This document shows positions 1 to 4,757 of a DNA stretch of 7,818 bases, in pieces. How positions within the stretch are numbered: position 1 is the stretch's first letter; every line of letters starts with the position of its first letter. The notes under the pieces are model-generated. The model worked only from the letters and a program-made list of their open reading frames with translations. It was not told where the DNA came from and ran no database searches. Source of the DNA: Methylophaga sp. (GTDB lineage: Bacteria > Pseudomonadota > Gammaproteobacteria > Nitrosococcales > Methylophagaceae); contig WTAY01000011.1 of assembly GCA_013139345.1 (NCBI GenBank), positions 1-7,818 of the forward strand, read 5' to 3'. The translations under genes were made by a program, and so were the position numbers.

Positions 1-923
1 ACCTCGTCACAAATTTGTTTGATACTGTCAAACATGAAGTCTAAGGCTTTGTGTTTGGTGAAGTTTTGTAGGCATTGTTGGCGAAACTCTTGTTCACTGG
101 CTCCTTCTTTGGCACAGATAAATGCCCACGGTAAGATTAGGGTGTCTTTGATAAGATCGGCAATGTCGAAGACTAATGCTCCTCGTCGTGTTTTTCCATG
201 CATCACGGCAAATCCAGGAGAAATTCCTAATACCCATAATGTGGTGGCTGCTAGGCCATAAGCTAGGTAGTTGCCGTGATTAAGAAATGCGTTGGCATCA
301 TCTGTTGTGTCTCGTTGACGGGTGAAATCTTTGGTTTGGGTGTTTCTTGCTGCTATGCGATACAGGTTTTTGGTGAGTGCCATTTCATCTGTAAGAAGTT
401 TGTTGACGGTGGTGGCTTGTTTGATCTTGTTGGCAAACCGGCTGAGGAGTTGTTCGTCTGCTTGGAAGCCTTGGGCGCGTAGGTCTTGATCTTTTTCCCA
501 GACTGTTTGCATATAGTCTATTCGCCATAATTGAAATTGTTTGGCGACTTTGAGGCGTTTTTCTTCATCAAACCAGAATGACATCCATGCTTGTATGTAT
601 TCTGTTGGGCGGTATTCGCTTTGCGGTGAGAGCCATTCAATGTCATTGGCTGCAATGAGCGGGGTGCCGCCACTACCACTAAACCCGATTAATACGCCTG
701 CTTGTGCCAACATTCGCACGGCAGCTTGGGTGATGGAGGTGCCTGTCCCTAGTAGTATGCAGGTGGTGTTGGCTATTGGAATATTCCAATATTGTTTTTC
801 GGTATCTTCTTCTGTTAAGTACAGTACGCGGCCATCTTTTTGCATTACCCTACATTTATCTAGGTAGTAAATATTGGCACGTTTAGAATGTAGAATTGCT
901 TTTAGATCTGTTAGTTGTTCCAT
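1..923 (-). CDS. cas1: Cas1 integrase of CRISPR-Cas subtype I-F (partial, C-terminus beyond window)
   Basis: Cas1 is the metal-dependent integrase that inserts new spacers into a CRISPR array; in subtype I-F it works with a Cas2-Cas3 fusion. The frame is open for 307 codons from ATG 923-921 and leaves the window without a stop; I-F Cas1 proteins are about 320-330 residues, so only the tail is missing. Subtype-typical stretches are HSKRANIYYLDKCRV (12-26), WNIPIANTT (46-54), LLGTGTSITQAA (57-68), SPQSEYRPTEY (99-109) and FWFDEEKR (116-123). The expected active-site residues are present: Glu180, His242, Asp253 and Asp256, spaced as in the Pseudomonas I-F Cas1. The start follows a GGAAGAG ribosome site. 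The gene looks intact as far as seen. In the usual I-F order cas2-3 and the csy genes would follow to the left. The three plus-strand open frames opposite it are shadows. Confidence 0.96.
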   Translation of the reverse strand, partial: MEQLTDLKAILHSKRANIYYLDKCRVMQKDGRVLYLTEEDTEKQYWNIPIANTTCILLGTGTSITQAAVRMLAQAGVLIGFSGSGGTPLIAANDIEWLSPQSEYRPTEYIQAWMSFWFDEEKRLKVAKQFQLWRIDYMQTVWEKDQDLRAQGFQADEQLLSRFANKIKQATTVNKLLTDEMALTKNLYRIAARNTQTKDFTRQRDTTDDANAFLNHGNYLAYGLAATTLWVLGISPGFAVMHGKTRRGALVFDIADLIKDTLILPWAFICAKEGASEQEFRQQCLQNFTKHKALDFMFDSIKQICDE

Positions 924-947
924 TCGCTCTTCCTTGAAAAAATGAAA

Positions 948-961
948 TCATGCAGGCATGA
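948..961. promoter_or_regulatory. Perfect 14-bp dyad in the cas1 leader
   Basis: TCATGC-AG-GCATGA is a perfect inverted repeat with 6-bp arms, 25 bp upstream of the cas1 start. It overlaps the expected transcription start if the TATATT at 966-961 (minus strand) is the -10 box. It could be an operator or a small RNA stem in the leader. The symmetry is seen directly; the role is inferred. Confidence 0.4.
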
Positions 962-966
962 ATATA
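961..966 (-). promoter_or_regulatory. Candidate -10 box for cas1
   Basis: On the minus strand this reads TATATT, within GCGTATATTCATG, about 40 bp upstream of the cas1 ATG. No good -35 lies at 17 bp; TTCAAA at 992-987 is 20 bp away and lies inside the 18-bp dyad. A weak, regulated promoter is plausible but unproven. Confidence 0.3.
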
Positions 967-986
967 CGCTAGTTTTCTTCTTAGTA

Positions 987-1004
987 TTTGAATATGTATT
1001 CAAA
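987..1004. promoter_or_regulatory. Perfect 18-bp dyad upstream of cas1, candidate operator
   Basis: TTTGAATA-TG-TATTCAAA has perfect 8-bp arms around a 2-bp centre and no T-run after it, so it is unlikely to be a terminator. It lies 64 bp upstream of the cas1 start, where the -35 region of the candidate promoter would fall. Its size and symmetry suit a dimeric winged-HTH protein. The WYL regulator encoded nearby is the obvious candidate ligand, and a related TTGAATATATG half-site lies upstream of that gene. Confidence 0.5.
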
Positions 1005-1030
1005 GTGTAGAGAATATAGCCACTATCGTT

Positions 1031-1056
1031 GGATTCCCATTTTCATGGAAATGACG
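1031..1056. repeat. Degenerate short palindromic repeat
   Basis: GGATTCCCATTTTCATGGAAATGACG can form a small stem (CATTT at 1038-1042 with AAATG at 1049-1053). It resembles, with several substitutions, the GTCATTCCCGCG...GCGGGAATCC hairpin repeats scattered in many proteobacterial genomes. It sits 14 bp before the 87-bp repeat and may be a third, eroded hairpin of the same cluster. Confidence 0.45.
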
Positions 1057-1070
1057 GAGTGAGAAACTGC

Positions 1071-1157
1071 GGGCTTACAGCTCCCGTCATTCTCGAGTGC
1101 TCTTATCGAGAATCTACTGTATTAAGCAGATCCCAGCTAGAAGCATGCTGGGATGAC
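1071..1157 (+). repeat. 87-bp double-hairpin repeat, copy A
   Basis: This copy matches the reverse complement of 2894-2980 at 82 of 87 positions. It contains two perfect stems: ATTCTCGA (1089-1096) with TCGAGAAT (1106-1113), and ATCCCAGC (1130-1137) with GCTGGGAT (1147-1154). It begins GGGCTTACAGCTC and ends GGGATGAC. All five differences from copy B are transitions and lie outside the stems. With copy B it brackets the HIRAN and WYL genes in inverted orientation. It resembles a BIME- or MITE-like element; the family is not recognised. Confidence 0.85.
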
Positions 1158-1235
1158 AAAATAAAAAACTGCATTTTGAATGATGACTGGTATATGTCTT
1201 TTGGGCATGACGTATCAATATGTGTCTTAATTCTC

Positions 1236-1289
1236 AATTTTATCTCCTCACCCCATCCCTCTCCAACTGGAGAGGTAGTTAAGAGCTGA
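1236..1289 (+). repeat. 54-bp direct repeat with CTCACCCC core, copy 1
   Basis: The stretch starts AATTTTATCTCCTCACCCC and includes a perfect stem CTCTCCA-AC-TGGAGAG. It matches 1771-1824 in the same orientation at roughly 85 percent. The core resembles the CCCTCACCCCAGCCCTCTCC intergenic repeat seen in many proteobacteria. It lies just past the 3' end of the HIRAN gene. Confidence 0.75.
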
Positions 1290-1317
1290 GCTGTTCATTT
1301 GTATTTTGAATGCTTAT

Positions 1318-1326
1318 GGGGGGGGG
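1318..1326 (+). repeat. Run of nine G
   Basis: A G9 homopolymer (C9 on the coding strand) begins 8 bp beyond the HIRAN stop codon. Tracts of this length are prone to slippage. It lies outside any reading frame, so it could affect only the transcript between HIRAN and cas1, or be a sequencing-sensitive spot. Confidence 0.8.
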
Positions 1327-1333
1327 CTTTACG

Positions 1334-1663
1334 TCAGTTCTTTTCCATTACTTTTTCACTCACTATATACAGTGTTATTTTGACTTGTTTCCACTGTTCT
1401 TCTTGTGGGTTGAGTACGCTGATTCTGGCAATGATATTGACATTGGCGAGTAGTAACTTTTGCAAGTTGGTATTATTGGCTCGAGGTATAAAGCCTAGTT
1501 TATGATCATTAAACTGAACGATCACTGCGTTTTCATCGTAACGATTTTCTGGATCGGGGATAAGTTTCATTTCGGTGCCGAGCTTTAGTTCGTTGATCAC
1601 CCAAGGAAGCTGGTAGAACTTTGCCCCTGCTAAATAAAAGTCATCCAAATAAGTAATGTCCAT
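1334..1663 (-). CDS. Stand-alone HIRAN-domain protein
   Basis: This 109-residue protein is almost entirely one HIRAN domain. Visible hallmarks are FYLAGAKFY near residues 9-17, the DPENRYDENAVIV stretch at 37-49 and LGFIPR at 56-61. In eukaryotic HLTF the HIRAN domain grips single-stranded DNA at its 3'-OH end; bacterial stand-alone versions are poorly studied, so DNA binding here is inferred from the family. No signal peptide, membrane segment or catalytic domain is seen. The ATG at 1663-1661 follows a GAGGG ribosome site nine bases upstream. It is on the same strand as cas1 and the WYL gene, 218 bp downstream of the latter. Repeats lie on both sides, and a 15-bp dyad lies 51 bp upstream of its start. 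A role in CRISPR adaptation or DNA-end sensing is possible but unproven. Confidence 0.85.
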   Translation of the reverse strand: MDITYLDDFYLAGAKFYQLPWVINELKLGTEMKLIPDPENRYDENAVIVQFNDHKLGFIPRANNTNLQKLLLANVNIIARISVLNPQEEQWKQVKITLYIVSEKVMEKN

Positions 1664-1713
1664 GGTTCTTAACCCTCACTATTTAATGTGTGGATTATTT
1701 AATCATATGAGAT

Positions 1714-1728
1714 GGTCAATAGTTGACC
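1714..1728. promoter_or_regulatory. Perfect 15-bp dyad upstream of the HIRAN gene
   Basis: GGTCAA-TAG-TTGACC has perfect 6-bp arms around a 3-bp centre, 50 bp before the HIRAN start. On the minus strand its second arm reads TTGACC, a passable -35 box, although no strong -10 follows at the right distance. It is a candidate operator. It does not resemble the 18-bp dyad upstream of cas1, so a different protein may bind it. Confidence 0.42.
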
Positions 1729-1770
1729 CTTGCCTGTACTTTTTTATCTTTTTGTTCAGCCATGCGTTTT

Positions 1771-1824
1771 AATTTTATCTCCTCACCCCAGCCCTCTCCA
1801 ACAGGAGAATGAGTTAAAATCTGA
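1771..1824 (+). repeat. 54-bp direct repeat with CTCACCCC core, copy 2
   Basis: This is the second copy of the repeat at 1236-1289, in the same orientation. It sits in the 218-bp gap between the WYL stop and the HIRAN start. The stem is weaker here (TCTCC-AACA-GGAGA). The two copies flank the HIRAN gene and its upstream region as direct repeats, a geometry that recombination could delete. Confidence 0.75.
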
Positions 1825-1881
1825 AATAGAAACATATTGTGATGGCGAGATAAGAAGCATTTCTATTGAAATACACAGTAT

Positions 1882-2847
1882 TTAACGATGATTCTTAAGT
1901 ATCTTTTCTGCACTTTCTCTTATGCTTTTTCTTAATGATTCTGGTGACTTGATGGTGACGTTGTCAGCGTATCTCAAGATGTCGGCAAGGAGTTCTTTAG
2001 AGTTCTGGTAAGGGATTTTAAGTTCTAGTATGTCGTGTTCTAGCCAGTGGATTTGCTGGTCTGGGTGCCATGTTTCTTTGGCTATCCAGAATGATACTGG
2101 TGGCTGAAAATGTAAGATGGCTGTTTCATGTGCTTGGCCTGAAAATATGCCGTAGGTGCTTTGTGTCGCTGTGTCTATTATTTTAGGGGGCATAATTTTG
2201 GCATCACTGTGGCATTGTTTTACTCTGCTAATACCATCAATGGAGAATGTTCTAAGTTCGTTTCTTTCATGGCAAAAGCTGTCGACATACCATGTGTCTT
2301 TATAATGAATGATGCGTTGTGGTGAGATAATCCGGGTGGTTTTTTGTTGTGTTTGTCGGTTGGTAAAGTCGATTTCTATTTTTCGTTGATCAAATGTTGC
2401 TTTGCTAATTTCTTTGAATATAGTGGCATCAAATGTTCGATGAAATACGTTGATTAGTCTCAGCTTGTTGCTGATGTTTTCTTCGGGATCTATTTTGGTG
2501 GAAAGTAAGGTTTTAATGCGTTCTTTTGCTGTTGTTAGTTGCTCTGAAATCAGGCCTGCATCACTATTTTCTAGCAGTTGTTCTAGGATGAGTAGTGCAT
2601 AGAGTTCTTGGTCATTAAACCATAAGCCCGGTAGCTCAAAGCTAACGCCTTTTTGATAGTGCCAACCGTGTTTTTCTTTGTTGTATTCTAGCGGTGCGCC
2701 ATAAGTATCTTTTAAATCTCTGATCCGTCTTTTTAAGGTTGAGTCGGAACATTCGAGTTGTGCCAATAACTGCTCTTTGCTAATGAGTGTTCCTCTTGCT
2801 CGCACAAAGATTCCATGCAGTTCGTATAATTTATCGCGTTTATCCAT
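1882..2847 (-). CDS. wHTH-WYL-WCX transcriptional regulator
   Basis: This 321-residue protein has the three-part layout of WYL-type regulators. A DeoR-like winged helix-turn-helix covers about 5-65 (ISKEQLLAQLECSDSTLKRRIRDL is the recognition part, followed by a GWHY wing). A WYL domain covers about 140-210, with WYVDSF at 186-191 and the conserved RTFSIDGI at 199-206. A WCX-like tail covers about 235-315. Family members such as BrxR and CapW repress phage-defence operons and bind inverted-repeat operators; a WYL protein also regulates a cyanobacterial I-D CRISPR locus. Its place upstream of HIRAN and cas1 on the same strand, with palindromes before both, suggests it controls this CRISPR-Cas module. 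The ATG at 2847 has a good AGAGG ribosome site five bases upstream. What ligand its WYL domain senses is unknown. Confidence 0.9.
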   Translation of the reverse strand: MDKRDKLYELHGIFVRARGTLISKEQLLAQLECSDSTLKRRIRDLKDTYGAPLEYNKEKHGWHYQKGVSFELPGLWFNDQELYALLILEQLLENSDAGLISEQLTTAKERIKTLLSTKIDPEENISNKLRLINVFHRTFDATIFKEISKATFDQRKIEIDFTNRQTQQKTTRIISPQRIIHYKDTWYVDSFCHERNELRTFSIDGISRVKQCHSDAKIMPPKIIDTATQSTYGIFSGQAHETAILHFQPPVSFWIAKETWHPDQQIHWLEHDILELKIPYQNSKELLADILRYADNVTIKSPESLRKSIRESAEKILKNHR

Positions 2848-2873
2848 TTACGCCTCTTTGTTATCTAATTACT

Positions 2874-2881
2874 TGAATATA
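2874..2881. promoter_or_regulatory. TGAATATA element and candidate -10 box of the WYL gene
   Basis: On the minus strand the TATATT at 2881-2876 is a reasonable -10 box for the WYL gene. The same octamer, TGAATATA, overlaps the candidate cas1 -10 at 959-966, and TTGAATAT is one arm of the 18-bp dyad upstream of cas1. This could reflect a shared regulator, but short AT-rich matches arise easily by chance. Confidence 0.3.
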
Positions 2882-2893
2882 TGGTTTTATCCG

Positions 2894-2980
2894 GTCATCC
2901 CAGCATGCTTTTAGCTGGGATCTACTTAATACAATAGATTCTCGATAAGAGCATTCGAGAATGACGAGAGCTGTAAGCCC
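2894..2980 (-). repeat. 87-bp double-hairpin repeat, copy B (inverted)
   Basis: The reverse complement matches 1071-1157 at 82 of 87 positions, with both 8-bp stems unchanged. It fills most of the gap between the pseudouridine synthase stop and the WYL start. Every mismatch has A or T here where copy A has G or C, which suggests drift toward AT in this copy. It marks the edge between the housekeeping genes and the CRISPR-linked module. Its hairpins might also weaken read-through from the upstream gene, but there is no T-run typical of a terminator. Confidence 0.85.
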
Positions 2981-3010
2981 TACAGATTCATTGATTACGG
3001 CTATATCTTG

Positions 3011-3847
3011 TTAATTTAGTAAATCAAATACCTTTTGCTTATATGTATAAGGACATTTAAAGCTCAAATAATAAGCAGTTAGCTGTAAATCTTCTTTGTC
3101 ACCTTCTTTGCCATGCAGCCGATCACCAACAACAGGGAAGCCAAGTTCTGCACTGTGTCGTCTAATCTGGTGTTTTCGCCCTGTGTCGATGGTGACTTCT
3201 AATAAGGTGCGATCTTGAATGGCATCATATTTTATAAAAGAGAAGTAACTCACAGCTGTTCGGTCATCAATATTTGAATCAATACGTACAGGCTCTTCAA
3301 TTGTTGCTTGTTCGCTAAACTTGCCGTGAACCCATATTTGATAATGTTTTTCTACTTGTCGCTCTTGGAATAATTTAGACAGTGCCGCTGCCGCATTCTT
3401 TTCGTGAGCAATGATGATGATTCCATTTGCAGCACGATCTAGGCGGTGAACAACAAAGCTAACACGTTGTGGTTTTAGGTGTTGTTCAGCCCATCGTGTA
3501 ATGGTGCAATGGTCGCCCCATTTTGACCCTTGTGATAATAATCCATAGGGTTTATTCCACACACTGTAACGCCCTTCATCACTTAATAATGTGGGTTCGT
3601 CTGGCTCTTTGTCTAATACAGCTTGGTCATAGTAAAGATGTAGCGTTTCTCCTTGTCGAAGTGTCTTTTTTGCTCTTCTTAAACGCTGTGTTTTTTTACC
3701 TTTTGTTACCCACACTGCGCCTTTTTGCATAATTAGTTTAATCTTTTGCTTTGATAAGCCTGTTTCTTGAGCTAGCAAATCAACAGCAATAAGCTCATTA
3801 CTCGTCACTTCGATGTGTTTTTCAAACCGTGATGGGATATCAGGCAT
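3011..3847 (-). CDS. RluA-family RNA pseudouridine synthase with S4-like N-terminus
   Basis: The 278-residue protein would isomerise uridine to pseudouridine in rRNA or tRNA in the cytoplasm. An S4-like RNA-binding part spans about 18-72. The catalytic domain follows, with YSVWNKPYGLLSQG at 94-107, HRLDRAANG at 134-142 carrying the catalytic Asp137, YQIWVHG at 169-175, and TGRKHQIRRH at 222-231 followed by GDRLHG. Length and motif order are normal for the family and the gene looks intact. Its exact target position cannot be told from sequence, so no Rlu letter is assigned. It starts at ATG 3847-3845 and is divergent from the DUF4124 gene across 53 bp. It probably belongs to the host's core genes rather than to the CRISPR module to its left. 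Confidence 0.92.
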   Translation of the reverse strand: MPDIPSRFEKHIEVTSNELIAVDLLAQETGLSKQKIKLIMQKGAVWVTKGKKTQRLRRAKKTLRQGETLHLYYDQAVLDKEPDEPTLLSDEGRYSVWNKPYGLLSQGSKWGDHCTITRWAEQHLKPQRVSFVVHRLDRAANGIIIIAHEKNAAAALSKLFQERQVEKHYQIWVHGKFSEQATIEEPVRIDSNIDDRTAVSYFSFIKYDAIQDRTLLEVTIDTGRKHQIRRHSAELGFPVVGDRLHGKEGDKEDLQLTAYYLSFKCPYTYKQKVFDLLN

Positions 3848-3900
3848 TTTATGATTCTCTGCTTTGGCGTAAAATAGTGGTTTTATTCTAGGAGTTGGGT
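3848..3900. promoter_or_regulatory. Divergent promoter region
   Basis: This 53-bp gap must carry the starts of both the minus-strand pseudouridine synthase and the plus-strand operon. TAAAAT at 3870-3875 is a plausible plus-strand -10 box, but no clear -35 is seen. The AGGAG at 3890-3894 is the ribosome site of the plus-strand gene, six bases before ATG 3901. Confidence 0.4.
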
Positions 3901-4359
3901 ATGTTTATACAATATCTTCGGCATGGTTGCCTGCTTTTTGTATTATTGGCTTTCAATAATATGTCTTTTGCCGATATCTATAAGTGGGTAGATGATGAAG
4001 GTAACACGCATTATTCTCAACTGCCTCCTCGTGATCAACAGGCTGATCTTATTAAAGCACCAGCACCACCTGCACGGTCAGCTAGTGATGCTCAAAAAGA
4101 AATAGATACACTGATTGAAAAGCAAAGTGGTACGTTTGAAGCTAAAGAAGAAGAGCGTCGTTTAGCACGGGAAGTAGCGGAAGATGACAAAAAGAGAGAA
4201 GACTACTGCCGTATCAATAAACATAATCTACAGCAATATCAAGATAACCCTGGCAGACGAATGATTGATTCTGATGGTAATGTTATCGCTCCTGATGAAG
4301 AACAACGTATTCAAAAAATTGCTGAAATACAAAAACGACTCGCTGAACATTGCCAATAA
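3901..4359 (+). CDS. Secreted DUF4124-domain protein
   Basis: ATG 3901 is preferred over the in-frame TTG at 3895 because GGAG at 3891-3894 is six bases before the ATG but touches the TTG. The 152-residue product has a signal peptide (about 1-24: arginine and histidine, then a hydrophobic run, ending MSFA). A DUF4124 segment follows at once, IYKWVDDEGNTHYSQLPP (26-43), a short domain common on envelope proteins of gammaproteobacteria and of unknown function. The rest is charged and probably helical, rich in Glu, Lys and Arg, with two Cys in the C-terminal third that could pair in the periplasm. It is the first gene of the likely four-gene plus-strand set. No biochemical role can be assigned. 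Confidence 0.87.
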   Translation: MFIQYLRHGCLLFVLLAFNNMSFADIYKWVDDEGNTHYSQLPPRDQQADLIKAPAPPARSASDAQKEIDTLIEKQSGTFEAKEEERRLAREVAEDDKKREDYCRINKHNLQQYQDNPGRRMIDSDGNVIAPDEEQRIQKIAEIQKRLAEHCQ

Positions 4360-4375
4360 TTTTAGGACCTAGATT

Positions 4376-4711
4376 ATGCCTTATCTAAATATTGTTACAA
4401 ACCAATCTATTGATGATGAATCTGCTTTATTAAAAGCTGCAAGTCAGACTGTTTCACTCTCATCTGGCAAGCCTGAAAACTATGTCATGGTGGCTGTTGA
4501 AGCAAAAGCGACTATGCTTATGGGTGGCAGTGATGCCCCTACTGCTTTTTTAGATTATCGCGCCTTAGGTCTACCCGCTGATCGAAAGGCATTCTCTGAT
4601 GCATTGTGCACCCTAATTACCGAACAACTGGGCATTGCTGGTGATCGTATTTATATCAGCATGACCGACTCAGAAAGGCAAAACTGGGGCTGGAATCACA
4701 GCACCTTTTAA
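4376..4711 (+). CDS. MIF/tautomerase-superfamily protein (phenylpyruvate tautomerase-like)
   Basis: The 111-residue protein aligns over its whole length with macrophage migration inhibitory factor-type tautomerases. Pro2, the catalytic base after Met removal, is present. So are Lys32 in SGKPENY, the MLMGGSDAP turn (47-55), the DRIYI strand (90-94) and the C-terminal GWNHSTF (105-111). The Asn found in the mammalian DRVYINYYD segment is replaced by Ser95, so substrate preference may differ. Such proteins form trimers in the cytoplasm and interconvert keto and enol forms of aromatic 2-oxoacids; the true bacterial substrate is usually unknown. It starts 16 bp after the DUF4124 stop, with AGGA as ribosome site, and precedes proS by 46 bp. 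Confidence 0.9.
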   Translation: MPYLNIVTNQSIDDESALLKAASQTVSLSSGKPENYVMVAVEAKATMLMGGSDAPTAFLDYRALGLPADRKAFSDALCTLITEQLGIAGDRIYISMTDSERQNWGWNHSTF

Positions 4712-4757
4712 CCAACACTCATTTATTTAAAGAACACTAATAGGATTACAGCTAAAT

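Larger units (their letters stand above)
924..1333. other. 410-bp intergenic region between cas1 and the HIRAN gene
   Basis: No convincing gene lies here. From left to right it holds a 14-bp dyad, a candidate cas1 -10 box, an 18-bp dyad, a degenerate palindromic repeat, an 87-bp double-hairpin repeat, a copy of the CTCACCCC-type repeat and a run of nine G. The plus-strand open frame from 1029 to 1289 reads straight through these repeats and is not believed. No CRISPR repeat units of the I-F type are visible. Confidence 0.85.

Noticed and set aside
19..867. Three plus-strand open frames (19-261, 276-482, 541-867)
   Set aside because: They lie opposite the continuous minus-strand cas1 frame, which has clear Cas1 motifs and active-site residues; their products resemble nothing recognisable.
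1071..1157. Possible CRISPR array or I-F repeat unit near cas1
   Set aside because: There are only two distant inverted copies, longer than a CRISPR repeat, with two stems each and no regular spacers. The array would be expected beyond the left edge.
1029..1289. Plus-strand open frame of 86 codons
   Set aside because: It reads through the degenerate palindrome, the 87-bp repeat and the CTCACCCC repeat, and has no believable ribosome site or protein-like composition.
1299..1505. Plus-strand open frame opposite the HIRAN gene
   Set aside because: It is antisense to a frame with strong HIRAN motifs and starts next to the G9 run.
2894..2980. Rho-independent terminator after the pseudouridine synthase gene
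   Set aside because: The stems are parts of the dispersed 87-bp repeat and are not followed by a T-run on the minus strand.
3523..3732. Plus-strand open frame inside the pseudouridine synthase gene
   Set aside because: It is antisense to the conserved catalytic and S4 regions and has no supporting features.
3895..3900. TTG start for the DUF4124 gene at 3895
   Set aside because: It directly abuts the GGAG ribosome site; ATG 3901 has proper spacing and leaves a normal signal peptide.
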